DNA of 5,768 nt. Origin: Syntrophomonadaceae bacterium (GTDB lineage: Bacteria > Bacillota > Dethiobacteria > DTU022). Location of the stretch: positions 1-5,768 of the forward strand of contig PWSG01000215.1 in assembly GCA_003564055.1 (NCBI GenBank), read 5' to 3'. Both the position numbers and the translations under genes were made by a program. A model generated the notes under the pieces. That model saw nothing but the letters and a program-made list of their open reading frames with translations. It ran no database searches and had not been told where the DNA came from. Below are positions 1-5,768 of the stretch, in pieces; position 1 is the first letter of the stretch; every line of letters starts with the position of its first letter.

Positions 1-937
1 AGGAGTTTTTTTACTGGCTGCAGTGATGATTGCAGCAGGATGCGGTGGACCGGCAGAAGAACAGGCTAATGAGCCGGTGGAAGAAGTGGATGAAGCTGAA
101 GAAACAAACAGTGGAGAAGCTGTCCAGGAGCAGGCATCATTAATGCTGGGCGGATCTGATTCCGAAGTTAACGTCGTAGCAAGGCTGGCGGAAGAATATA
201 TGAATGATAACCCCCATGTTTCTATCGCTGTTACCGGTGGTGGCTCCGGGGTTGGCATTTCTTCTTTAATTGACGGTGACATTGATGTGGCTAATTCGTC
301 ACGTCCGATGAGAGATACAGAAGAAGATGCTCTCAGGGACAATCACGGTGAAGAACCTTACGCTGTCCGTTTTGCTGTGGACGGGGTTGCTGTGCTGGTA
401 AATGATGCTAACCCGGTTGAAGAGCTAACTGTTGACCAGGTAGGAGCAATGTACCGTGGTGAAATAACCAACTGGTCCGAGGTTGGTGGAGGAGACCAGG
501 AAATAACTCTTTACGGTCGCCAGAGTACTTCCGGGACCTATGTTTTCTTCATGGAACTGGTTGTCCAGGGCGAATATTCTGAAAGAAAGCGTAATATGGC
601 CGGCACTTCAGATATTGTTGAAGCTGTCATCGGCGACACTGGTGGAATTGGCTATGCAGCTATCGGTTATGCTGATGAGGATGGTGTAAAAGCGCTAAAT
701 ATTGCGGCAGATGAAAGTTCGGAAGCTTTTGATCCTACTGTGCTGGAGAATGTTACCAGCGGCGATTATGCCTTGACCCGTCCCCTTTACCAGTATATGG
801 CCGGTAAACCTGAAGGTGCCCTGCTGGACTACCTGCTTTTCGAGGTAAGTGATGCCGGGCAGAGCATAGTGCTCGATGAAGGGTTTTACCCGATTACAGA
901 AGCAGACCGGGAATTCAATAAAAACGCCCTGCAGTAA
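1..937 (+). CDS. pstS: Phosphate ABC transporter substrate-binding lipoprotein PstS (5' end cut off)
   Basis: PstS is the extracytoplasmic receptor that binds inorganic phosphate and delivers it to PstC/PstA. The reading frame is open to the left edge (first full codon at 2), and the visible residues before the internal GTG at 23 are hydrophobic. They run into an AAGC lipobox with the lipidated Cys at 41-43, so the true start lies before the window. The mature part is 298 residues. An acidic linker (about residues 5-30) precedes the PBP-like domain. Counting from the lipid Cys, motifs are GSDS (38-41), TGGGSGVG (65-72), SSRPM (86-90), DGVAVLV (114-120), YRGEITNWSEVGG (138-150), GRQSTSGT (159-166), GGIGYAAIGY (201-210) and LTRPLYQY (245-252). 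The GSDS, GGGSG, SSR and R-x-S-T-S-G-T loops are where this family contacts phosphate. GSDSEV at the first loop, rather than the commoner GST form, looks like a subfamily variant. The missing part should be only a short signal-peptide N-terminus. Confidence 0.96.
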   Translation, partial: GVFLLAAVMIAAGCGGPAEEQANEPVEEVDEAEETNSGEAVQEQASLMLGGSDSEVNVVARLAEEYMNDNPHVSIAVTGGGSGVGISSLIDGDIDVANSSRPMRDTEEDALRDNHGEEPYAVRFAVDGVAVLVNDANPVEELTVDQVGAMYRGEITNWSEVGGGDQEITLYGRQSTSGTYVFFMELVVQGEYSERKRNMAGTSDIVEAVIGDTGGIGYAAIGYADEDGVKALNIAADESSEAFDPTVLENVTSGDYALTRPLYQYMAGKPEGALLDYLLFEVSDAGQSIVLDEGFYPITEADREFNKNALQ

Positions 938-959
938 ATAAGGCAGGGATAATAATAAA

Positions 960-996
960 AGCCCTGCAGCTTGTTTTAGTAAACGGCTGCAGGGCT
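960..996 (+). promoter_or_regulatory. Intercistronic stem-loop between pstS and pstC
   Basis: An 11-bp perfect stem pairs AGCCCTGCAGC (960-970) with GCTGCAGGGCT (986-996). It is extended by a T-G wobble (971/985), a bulged T (972) and a further GTTT/AAAC stem (973-976/981-984), closed by a TAGT tetraloop. It begins 22 nt after the pstS stop. The following bases are ATTTAAAG, so there is no real U-tract and this is not a standard intrinsic terminator. Hairpins placed after the binding-protein gene of ABC importer operons commonly protect the upstream mRNA or cause partial termination, giving more binding protein than permease. That role is inferred here. Confidence 0.7.
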
Positions 997-1029
997 ATTT
1001 AAAGAGATATCTGTAAATCGATTAAGATA

Positions 1030-1041
1030 AAGGGTGGGATA
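1030..1041 (+). promoter_or_regulatory. Ribosome binding site fixing the TTG start of pstC
   Basis: AAAGGGTGGGAT (about 1029-1040) matches most of the anti-SD complement AAAGGAGGTGAT, and ends a few bases before TTG at 1045. The next in-frame start, ATG at 1069, has no comparable site, so the TTG is preferred. Confidence 0.55.
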
Positions 1042-1044
1042 GAT

Positions 1045-1923
1045 TTGGCATCCATTACAGAGAAAGCGATGCGGGCCATATTCATTTTTTGCGGGCTGGC
1101 CATTATTTTATTCCTGGTCGGCATTCTGTACATTTTACTTTCCAACAGCATGCCCGGTTTGATTGAACTGGGCCTTGGTCCTTTTTTTGCTGTAGACAGG
1201 TGGAACCCAGGGGCTTACGGTGAGCCGACTTACAGCCTGCTTAACATGATTTACGGCACCTTAATGGTTACGCTGGGAGCCTTGATCTTTGCAGTGCCGG
1301 TAGGTGTTGCAGCAGCGGCCTACCTGGCTGAAATTGCCTCTCCCTGGGAAAGGGAGTTTTTTAAGCCGATAGTTGAGATCTTAGCAGGGGTGCCCTCAGT
1401 AGTGCTCGTTTTTTTTGGCCTGGTGGTCCTTGCCCCGCTGATTGCCAGGGCTTTTAACTTAAACAGCGGTCTTAATGCCTTTAACGGGGCCCTGCTGGTA
1501 GGAATCATGGCGTTACCGACAATAATCACCCTGGCTGAAGATGCGATTACCGCAGTGCCGAAAGAATACCGCCATGCTTCACTGGCCCTGGGCGGGACGC
1601 GCTGGCAGACCATCTGGAAGATAACCATCCCGGCGGCTTTTTCCGGGATTACTGCCTCTGCCATGCTCGGTATGGGTCGGGCAATTGGGGAAACAATGAC
1701 TGTTTTAATGGTAACCGGCAACATGGTGGCCCGGCCGGAGTCATTCCTCGATTCGGTCAGGACCCTGAGTGCAGGTATTGCAATAGATATTGGAGATGTG
1801 GTTTTTAACTCCATACATTTTCATGCGCTTTTTGTGGCAGGGTTGCTGCTATTCCTGATTACATTTGCAGTTAACCTGCTTGCTGATATTTTAATCCAGC
1901 GTAAGCCGGAGGTTAGCAAATGA
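1045..1923 (+). CDS. pstC: Phosphate ABC transporter permease PstC
   Basis: PstC is one of two membrane subunits of the Pst phosphate importer. The 292-residue protein begins with TTG, supported by the SD just upstream. Hydrophobic segments visible by eye lie at about residues 9-33, 70-96, 108-137, 146-168, 197-222 and 258-285, giving the six helices expected of the family. The periplasmic stretch between the first two contains GPFFAVDRWNP. The cytoplasmic EAA loop that docks on the ATPase is at about 174-202 (EYRHASLALGGTRWQ, then ITIPAA). It is followed by GMGRAIGETM (209-218), the conserved segment whose charged residues have been implicated in transport in the E. coli protein. The length is normal and the gene intact. 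Its stop overlaps the pstA start (ATGA), so the two permease subunits are probably translationally coupled. PstC is told from PstA by the AIGETMTVLMVTGN segment and by gene order. Confidence 0.96.
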   Translation: MASITEKAMRAIFIFCGLAIILFLVGILYILLSNSMPGLIELGLGPFFAVDRWNPGAYGEPTYSLLNMIYGTLMVTLGALIFAVPVGVAAAAYLAEIASPWEREFFKPIVEILAGVPSVVLVFFGLVVLAPLIARAFNLNSGLNAFNGALLVGIMALPTIITLAEDAITAVPKEYRHASLALGGTRWQTIWKITIPAAFSGITASAMLGMGRAIGETMTVLMVTGNMVARPESFLDSVRTLSAGIAIDIGDVVFNSIHFHALFVAGLLLFLITFAVNLLADILIQRKPEVSK

Positions 1924-2825
1924 AAACTGGAGTGCTTGATAGAGGAATTGTCTTTGAAAAGAAAAAATCTGAGTGGCGCAGCCATGAGTTAATTGGTTTC
2001 TGGGCCCTTCGCCTGACTTTGGTCCTGGTTCTATTCATTTTGGGCATTATAGTTTTTGATATTGTTTCCAAGGGTGCCGGGGTAATTAACTGGGAGTTCT
2101 TAACCCAACCACCGCGGGTCGGTATGACTGAAGGCGGCATATTCCCGGCCATCGTTGGTACTTTCTATGTCACCCTGATTACAATTGCCTTTGCCGTTCC
2201 TTTAGGTGTTGGAGCGGCAATTTACTTAAATGAATACGCAGTGCAGGGTAAATTTACCCGCCTGGTGCGCATGTCTGTGCGAAATTTAGCTGGTGTGCCT
2301 TCGATCGTATTCGGACTTTTTGGTATGGCTGTTTTTGTTAAAATATTTGGCTTCGGCCCATCCCTGATTGCTGCCGGTTTTACCCTGGGTCTTCTGACCC
2401 TGCCAGTTACAGTTACTGCTTCAGAAGAAGCTTTAAGAACAGTACCCAGGGCTTATCGTGAAGGGTCTTTTGCCCTGGGGGCAACCCGCTGGCAGGTGGT
2501 CAGGACAGTGGTGCTGCCGCGGGCAATACCCGGAATCCTTACCGGCACTATTCTTGGGTTGGCCCGGGCTGCGGGAGAAACCGCTCCAATCCTGGCAACG
2601 GGAGCCGCCTTTTTCCTACCTCACCTGCCCGACTCAATCAGGAGCCAGTTTATGGCCCTGCCGTACCATCTATTCATTATGTCGACCCAGCACCATGCCA
2701 TATCCCAGGTTCGTCCCATTGCCTACGGTACAGCATTGGTTTTGTTAGCCTTGGTTTGCCTGCTTAACCTGGCAGCGGTGCTTCTGCGCAAACGCTACCG
2801 CGACAGGGTGGCTAAAGGACTTTAA
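1920..2825 (+). CDS. pstA: Phosphate ABC transporter permease PstA
   Basis: PstA is the second membrane subunit, pairing with PstC. The 301-residue protein starts at ATG 1920, overlapping the pstC stop by 4 nt. A GGAGGT Shine-Dalgarno at 1908-1913, inside the pstC 3' end, sits 6 nt before the start. Hydrophobic segments lie at about residues 26-50, 75-103, 119-143, 146-168, 201-228 and 268-289. Family marks are FLTQPPRVGMTEGGIFPAIVGT (60-81), the ELAGVPS-like RNLAGVPSIVFGLFG (121-135), an EAA loop at 179-209 (YREGSFALGATRWQ, then VLPRAIPGI), and GLARAAGETAPIL (213-225), the counterpart of the SRAVGETAPLL segment in E. coli PstA. The protein ends in a short basic cytoplasmic tail (RKRYRDRVAKG). 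The gene is complete, with nothing unusual in its core. Confidence 0.96.
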   Translation: MKTGVLDRGIVFEKKKSEWRSHELIGFWALRLTLVLVLFILGIIVFDIVSKGAGVINWEFLTQPPRVGMTEGGIFPAIVGTFYVTLITIAFAVPLGVGAAIYLNEYAVQGKFTRLVRMSVRNLAGVPSIVFGLFGMAVFVKIFGFGPSLIAAGFTLGLLTLPVTVTASEEALRTVPRAYREGSFALGATRWQVVRTVVLPRAIPGILTGTILGLARAAGETAPILATGAAFFLPHLPDSIRSQFMALPYHLFIMSTQHHAISQVRPIAYGTALVLLALVCLLNLAAVLLRKRYRDRVAKGL

Positions 2826-2869
2826 TTAGATAAGGATATTGCCAGTTTAACGTTTGTTTTTCCGGCTAA

Positions 2870-2898
2870 CTGAAATTTTAGTCTCTGACATCTAAAAT
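2870..2898 (+). promoter_or_regulatory. Candidate internal promoter upstream of pstB
   Basis: CTGAAA (2870-2875, 4 of 6 matches to TTGACA) is followed after exactly 17 nt by TAAAAT (2893-2898, 5 of 6 to TATAAT). It lies in the only long non-coding stretch between permease and ATPase genes. Transcription would start near 2905, leaving a leader of about 35 nt before the pstB ATG. An AT-rich inverted repeat, ATTTTAG/CTAAAAT (2875-2881/2892-2898), covers the same region and overlaps the -10. In AT-rich DNA such matches arise by chance, so this is a candidate only. Confidence 0.3.
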
Positions 2899-2924
2899 GA
2901 GGGGAGTGTTTAAAGTTCCCGGCC

Positions 2925-2930
2925 GGGGAG
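2925..2930 (+). promoter_or_regulatory. Ribosome binding site that decides the pstB start
   Basis: GGGGAG lies 10 nt before ATG 2941 but only 1 nt before the upstream in-frame TTG at 2932. That makes the ATG the workable start. The site overlaps a 10-bp palindrome, CCCGGCCGGG (2918-2927). Confidence 0.55.
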
Positions 2931-2940
2931 CTTGATAAAA

Positions 2941-3792
2941 ATGCTAAAGACAAATAGTAATGTAGCGATTGATAAAAACGTGATTCAGGAAGCCTCCAAA
3001 CCTGAACCGGCCAAAACAAAACAATTTGTTGATAATGAATACTGCGAGGTAAAAGTTGAAAACCTGAACTTTTTTTATGGTTCGGTTCAGGCCCTATTTA
3101 ATGTTTCAGTTAAGGTGCAGGAAAAAGGAGTTGCCGCATTAATTGGCCCTTCCGGGTGTGGAAAATCCACCTTCCTCAGGGTTCTAAACCGCATGAATGA
3201 TTTAATTCCGGGGACCAGGCTCGAGGGTAAAGTATCAATTCATGGTGAAAATATCTATGCCCCAAATACGGATGTGGTTAACCTCAGAAAAAAAGTGGGC
3301 ATGGTTTTCCAGCATCCGAATCCCTTCCCGAAAAGTATTTTTGATAATATAGCCTATGGTCCCCGCATAGATGGGCTAAAAGATAAGGCCGTGTTAAGTG
3401 AAATTGTGGAAACCAGCCTTAAAGGTGCAGCCCTCTGGGATGAAGTTAAAGACCGCTTAAATGAACCGGCCTTAGCCCTTTCCGGTGGTCAGCAGCAGCG
3501 GCTATGTATTGCCCGGGCCCTGGCCGTTAAACCGCGGATCCTGCTAATGGATGAGCCGACCTCGGCTATCGATCCGATAGCAACCCAGCGAATAGAAGAT
3601 TTAATCAGGGATCTTTGTACCGACTATACTATCATTATTGTTACTCACAATATGCAGCAGGCAGCAAGAATATCTGATTACACCGGCTTTTTCCTGCAGG
3701 GTGAGATGATCGAGTGGGGCAAGACCTCCGGTTTATTTACCAACCCTGAAGACCAGAGAACTGAAGATTACATCACCGGCCGGTTCGGTTAA
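2941..3792 (+). CDS. pstB: Phosphate ABC transporter ATP-binding protein PstB
   Basis: PstB is the cytoplasmic ATPase that powers phosphate import through PstC/PstA. From ATG 2941 it has 283 residues. A polar N-terminal extension of about 35 residues precedes the usual beginning of the domain ([12 protein letters not shown]); most PstB proteins start only a few residues before this point. All ATPase motifs are present: Walker [10 protein letters not shown] (69-77), Q-loop [15 protein letters not shown] with Gln124, signature LSGGQ (180-184), Walker B ILLMDEP (200-206) with catalytic Glu205, D-loop SAIDP (208-212), and the H-loop His236 in [13 protein letters not shown]. PstB-specific marks are the [17 protein letters not shown] stretch and the C-terminal [19 protein letters not shown] replaces the commoner SALDPIST, a mild variation. 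It sits between pstA and phoU, 31 nt before the latter. An alternative TTG start at 2932 would add three residues. Confidence 0.95.
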   Translation: MLKTNSNVAIDKNVIQEASKPEPAKTKQFVDNEYCEVKVENLNFFYGSVQALFNVSVKVQEKGVAALIGPSGCGKSTFLRVLNRMNDLIPGTRLEGKVSIHGENIYAPNTDVVNLRKKVGMVFQHPNPFPKSIFDNIAYGPRIDGLKDKAVLSEIVETSLKGAALWDEVKDRLNEPALALSGGQQQRLCIARALAVKPRILLMDEPTSAIDPIATQRIEDLIRDLCTDYTIIIVTHNMQQAARISDYTGFFLQGEMIEWGKTSGLFTNPEDQRTEDYITGRFG

Positions 3793-3793
3793 T

Positions 3794-3805
3794 GTGTGAT
3801 TTCAC
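3794..3805. promoter_or_regulatory. GTGTRATTTCAC motif, copy 1 (pstB-phoU gap)
   Basis: GTGTGATTTCAC lies in the 31-nt spacer just after the pstB stop and just before the phoU SD. Its ends form GTG/CAC half-sites. An 11 of 12 identical copy stands at 5447-5458, in front of the hydrolase gene. Shared placement close to two SD sites suggests an operator, but chance similarity is not excluded. Confidence 0.25.
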
Positions 3806-3807
3806 TT

Positions 3808-3816
3808 AAAGGAGAG
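3808..3816 (+). promoter_or_regulatory. Ribosome binding site for the GTG start of phoU
   Basis: AAAGGAGAG is a strong SD ending 7 nt before GTG 3824. It supports GTG as the start; no in-frame ATG with a comparable site is nearby. Confidence 0.75.
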
Positions 3817-3823
3817 ATATAAA

Positions 3824-4504
3824 GTGAGTAGTTCAGAACATGCGACAGAACGCAAAGTTGTTTATGAAGAAAAGATGAAACATCTGGAGGAGAAACTGCA
3901 GCAGATGGGCAGCCTGGTTGAGGATTCAATAGCCCGCTGCATTGAGGCTTTGAAAAACCAGGATCTTGAATTGGCACAAGCGGTTATTACAGCCGATGAT
4001 ACTATAGATAATCTTGAACAGGAAATAGAAGAAAAATGCCTGGAAGTGATTGCTACCCAGCAGCCAATGGCCAGGGATCTGCGTAGGGTTGCCACCTTAT
4101 TTAAAATGATTAATGATCTTGAGCGAATGGCAGATTATGCGACCAGCATTGCCAAGATAACCCTGCGTATTGCAGATGAGCCTCTCATCAAGCCACTTGT
4201 CGATATCCCCAGGATGGCAGTACTAATCCAAAAGATGGTCAAAGAATCGCTTGATGCTTATGTGCGTGAAGATTTAGATCTTGCAGTTTCGGTGGGAGCA
4301 GATGATGATGAGGTGGACAAACTTTTCGGTCAGATTTTCAGGGAACTGCTGACAATCATGATGGAAAACCCGCGCACAATTACCCAGGCAACTCACCTGC
4401 TTTTTGTCGGCCGCTGGCTGGAGCGTATTGGTGATCATGCCACCAATATTGCGGAAGAAGTCATTTTTCTGGTAACCGGTGAAAAAAGAAACCTTAATGA
4501 TTAA
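3824..4504 (+). CDS. phoU: Phosphate signalling/transport regulator PhoU
   Basis: PhoU is a cytoplasmic, metal-binding helical protein that couples the Pst transporter to the phosphate sensor kinase and limits uptake when phosphate is plentiful. The 226-residue length is typical, and the start is GTG with a strong SD. The protein consists of two repeated three-helix bundles. The first repeat ends in NDLERMADYATSIAK (about 97-111) and the second in RWLERIGDHATNIAEE (about 197-212). The ER-x-x-D cores fall at residues 100-104 and 200-204, exactly 100 apart, and form part of the E/DxxxD-type metal sites known in this family. DLRRVATLFKMI (85-96) is the conserved helix of repeat one. It is the last gene of the operon. 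No phoR or response regulator gene follows, so the two-component partner must be encoded elsewhere or upstream. Confidence 0.95.
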   Translation: MSSSEHATERKVVYEEKMKHLEEKLQQMGSLVEDSIARCIEALKNQDLELAQAVITADDTIDNLEQEIEEKCLEVIATQQPMARDLRRVATLFKMINDLERMADYATSIAKITLRIADEPLIKPLVDIPRMAVLIQKMVKESLDAYVREDLDLAVSVGADDDEVDKLFGQIFRELLTIMMENPRTITQATHLLFVGRWLERIGDHATNIAEEVIFLVTGEKRNLND

Positions 4505-4537
4505 TCAACGTTTTCTTTCTATCAGCATGTTTGCAAA

Positions 4538-4572
4538 AACCATGTACTTTTAAAACAGTTTTAATCATGGTT
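4538..4572 (-). terminator. Probable intrinsic terminator of the leftward hydrolase gene
   Basis: AACCATG (4538-4544) pairs with CATGGTT (4566-4572). Inside, TTAAAA (4550-4555) pairs with TTTTAA (4559-4564) around a CAG triloop, with a small internal loop between the two stems. Read on the - strand, the outer stem runs straight into a run of five T (CATGGTTTTTG), as an intrinsic terminator should, about 24 nt beyond the hydrolase stop. On the + strand only two T follow at once, so it would serve phoU poorly. The stem is short and AT-rich, hence moderate confidence. Confidence 0.45.
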
Positions 4573-4595
4573 AAAAGGATATATAAAAAATTTTT

Positions 4596-5426
4596 TTACA
4601 CATTGCTGTTAAGCCACTTTGCCAGGTAAGAAAAAACTTTGTCTTTTTCCGGTTCATTATGCAATTCGTGATAATAGCCTTCCCATAACTTAAATGTACA
4701 GTCTCCCGGGATAAGTCTTGCCAGTTTCTCTGATTCAGCAGCATAAGATATGCGATCACCCGTGCCGTGCATGATCAGTACTGGCAGGTTTATCTCGTTA
4801 GCGTGTTCGAAGATATATTCTATAGTTGCAATAATCCCCTTGGCCATACGCATCGTGCCCTTATCGTGAACCAGTGGATCCTGGCGGTAATTTTCAACTA
4901 CAGCCCTGTCACGGGACAATGCTTCCTGTTCAATGCCGCTGGGTATGGCTAGTCTAGGAATAACTGAGCCAAGGATGCGGGCCATGGCTACTTTAAACCT
5001 TTGTTCCATGATCGCACCACCCAGGTTAGGGCTGGTTATAACTGCGCCGCTAAGCTGTGGTTGCCGCTGAATCAGGTAAAAAAGTGCTAACATGCCGCCA
5101 AAACTGTGACCGTAAAGAAAGCAGGGTTTTCCCGGAAAACTTTGCGCTGCATCTTCGAGTAAAAGGCTGATGTCATCATTATAGTGATCAAATGAAGGAG
5201 TGTGTCCACGCTTTCCCCCTGATCTGCCGTGCCCGCGCAGGTCCGCTGTAATCACGGCATAACCGGACTGGGTCAGGCGTTCAGCCCAGTGGATATAGCG
5301 GCCGCTGTGTTCTCCATGCCCGTGTGCAAGACAAATAACGCTTTTCACTTCACTTTCCGGTTCCCACTTCTGGGCAAATAGGCGAAGACCATCTTTTGTT
5401 TCCCAGCGCATCTCTTTATGCTTCAA
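4596..5426 (-). CDS. Alpha/beta hydrolase, monoacylglycerol lipase / lysophospholipase type (Hydrolase_4, serine aminopeptidase S33 fold)
   Basis: This is a serine hydrolase probably acting on monoacylglycerols, lysophospholipids or similar esters. With the start at TTG 5426 it has 276 residues. The oxyanion-hole motif HGHGEHSGRY is at 35-44, followed by ADLRGHGRSGGKRGH (61-75). The nucleophile elbow is GHSFGG (106-111) with Ser108. Asp224 (HGTGDRIS) and His253 (GYYHELHNE) complete the triad. HGxGEHSGRY plus RGHGxSxGxRGH is characteristic of the monoacylglycerol lipase/PldB branch. No signal peptide is visible, so it is likely cytoplasmic or membrane-peripheral. Start choice: AGGAG (5440-5436) directly abuts TTG 5435, is 3 nt from TTG 5432, and is 9 nt from TTG 5426, which is best. 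ATG 5411 is too far. The gene is convergent with phoU and 127 nt downstream of the SDR gene. The exact substrate cannot be told from sequence. Confidence 0.88.
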   Translation of the reverse strand: MKHKEMRWETKDGLRLFAQKWEPESEVKSVICLAHGHGEHSGRYIHWAERLTQSGYAVITADLRGHGRSGGKRGHTPSFDHYNDDISLLLEDAAQSFPGKPCFLYGHSFGGMLALFYLIQRQPQLSGAVITSPNLGGAIMEQRFKVAMARILGSVIPRLAIPSGIEQEALSRDRAVVENYRQDPLVHDKGTMRMAKGIIATIEYIFEHANEINLPVLIMHGTGDRISYAAESEKLARLIPGDCTFKLWEGYYHELHNEPEKDKVFSYLAKWLNSNV

Positions 5427-5435
5427 TTTCAACAA

Positions 5436-5440
5436 CTCCT
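5436..5440 (-). promoter_or_regulatory. Ribosome binding site of the hydrolase gene
   Basis: AGGAG on the - strand is followed by three in-frame TTG codons at 0, 3 and 9 nt. Only the last (5426-5424) has normal spacing, which is why the start is placed there. Confidence 0.55.
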
Positions 5441-5446
5441 GACTAA

Positions 5447-5458
5447 GTGTAATTTCAC
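5447..5458. promoter_or_regulatory. GTGTRATTTCAC motif, copy 2 (upstream of hydrolase)
   Basis: GTGTAATTTCAC on the + strand is a near-perfect dyad (10 of 12 positions symmetric: GTG-AATT-CAC with a T/T mismatch). It lies 6 nt upstream of the hydrolase SD, where a repressor would block transcription. It matches the motif in front of phoU at 11 of 12 bases. Confidence 0.3.
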
Positions 5459-5553
5459 ATTTCCTGACAAACCTTTAAGCTAAAGTATCTGTGGTAACGA
5501 AACCTCTTTTGTGAATTTATTAAATAAGCTTAATTCAAAATCTGTCTTGCTTA

Positions 5554-5768
5554 TTACATGGTTGTTGCGCCACCGTCAACGGCAAGTACCTGACCGGTAA
5601 TAAAGCCAGCACCGCTTGAACAGAAGAATAGAACAGGGTGAATAATATCTTCTGTTTCGGCTAATCTGCCCAGGGGAATATCTTTTATAATTTGTTTGCA
5701 AATGTCATCATTAGACCAGAAAGGAGCACTGAAACCTGTCTTGACCATGCTGGGAGCAACTGCATTTA
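5554..5768 (-). CDS. Short-chain dehydrogenase/reductase, C-terminal part (5' end outside window)
   Basis: The fragment is the last 71 or so residues of an SDR-family NAD(P)-dependent oxidoreductase (3-oxoacyl-ACP reductase-like group). The frame is open to the right edge. It reads NAVAPS, the conserved NxVAPG-type stretch after the catalytic helix, then MVKTGF, IPLGRLAETEDIIHPVLFFCSS, and the hallmark ending FITGQVLAVDGGATTM. ATG 5748 is internal, since the NAVAPS residues upstream of it belong to the family fold. The Rossmann glycine motif and the Ser-Tyr-Lys catalytic residues lie beyond the edge, so cofactor and substrate cannot be judged. It is encoded in the same direction as the hydrolase, 127 nt away, so cotranscription is possible but not shown. 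Confidence 0.9.
   Translation of the reverse strand, partial: NAVAPSMVKTGFSAPFWSNDDICKQIIKDIPLGRLAETEDIIHPVLFFCSSGAGFITGQVLAVDGGATTM

Noticed and set aside
23..28. GTG/ATG at 23-28 as the pstS start
   Set aside because: It would leave only six residues before the lipobox Cys, and the frame upstream to the window edge encodes hydrophobic signal-peptide residues. The start lies outside the window.
1320..1814. 164-codon open frame opposite pstC
   Set aside because: It lies wholly inside the well-supported pstC gene, has no recognisable domain or SD, and is a shadow of pstC codon use. Similar frames opposite or within pstA, phoU and the hydrolase gene were dropped for the same reason.
2897..2935. 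Tiny 12-codon ORF ([12 protein letters not shown]) just before pstB, as a leader peptide
   Set aside because: There is no SD before its ATG, which overlaps the candidate -10 region so the proposed transcript would not include it. No regulatory codon run is seen.
5447..5470. Sigma-70 promoter for the hydrolase using TTGTCA (5470-5465, - strand) as -35
   Set aside because: At 16-18 nt spacing there is no acceptable -10 hexamer; the nearest TACACT is only 13 nt away. The promoter remains unplaced.
5507..5540. AT-rich inverted repeat after the SDR stop (TTTTGAATT with AATTCACAAAA on the - strand) as terminator
   Set aside because: The pairing is imperfect and nearly all A-T, and A-rich rather than T-rich sequence follows on the - strand.
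1..5768. CRISPR array, insertion sequence, tRNA or rRNA
   Set aside because: No spaced direct repeats, transposase-like frame, cloverleaf or rRNA-like sequence was seen; non-coding gaps are all under about 130 nt.

Overview
The window carries most of a high-affinity phosphate uptake (Pst) operon on the + strand, pstS-pstC-pstA-pstB-phoU. It converges on two unrelated-looking genes on the - strand: a serine alpha/beta hydrolase of the monoacylglycerol lipase/lysophospholipase type, and the C-terminal end of a short-chain dehydrogenase/reductase (SDR). A lipoprotein PstS with an acidic linker, strong Shine-Dalgarno (SD) sequences, TTG and GTG starts and moderate GC suggest a Gram-positive-type bacterium, most likely a Firmicute of the Clostridia kind. 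This is inference from style; no marker gene is present.

Layout. pstS (to 937) is cut by the left edge inside its signal peptide. A 107-nt gap follows, holding a strong stem-loop (960-996). pstC (1045-1923) overlaps pstA (1920-2825) by ATGA. A gap of about 115 nt precedes pstB (2941-3792) and contains a possible internal promoter. After 31 nt comes phoU (3824-4504). The region 4505-4595 lies between convergent genes and holds a weak hairpin with a T-tract in the leftward direction only. The hydrolase occupies 4596-5426 (-). A 127-nt AT-rich spacer separates it from the SDR fragment (5554-5768, -), whose start lies beyond the right edge.

How the genes work together. PstS, anchored outside the membrane, captures phosphate. 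PstC and PstA form the transmembrane channel, and PstB dimers power import with ATP. PhoU links transporter state to phosphate signalling and restrains uptake. No phoR/phoB(phoP) pair is in view, and the main operon promoter lies upstream of the window.

The core is an ordinary, intact Pst locus; I see no new multi-gene system. The points worth a second look are regulatory: a long stem-loop between pstS and pstC with competing repeat arms, a possible second promoter before pstB, and a 12-bp GTGTRATTTCAC motif found both in front of phoU and in front of the divergently oriented hydrolase gene.
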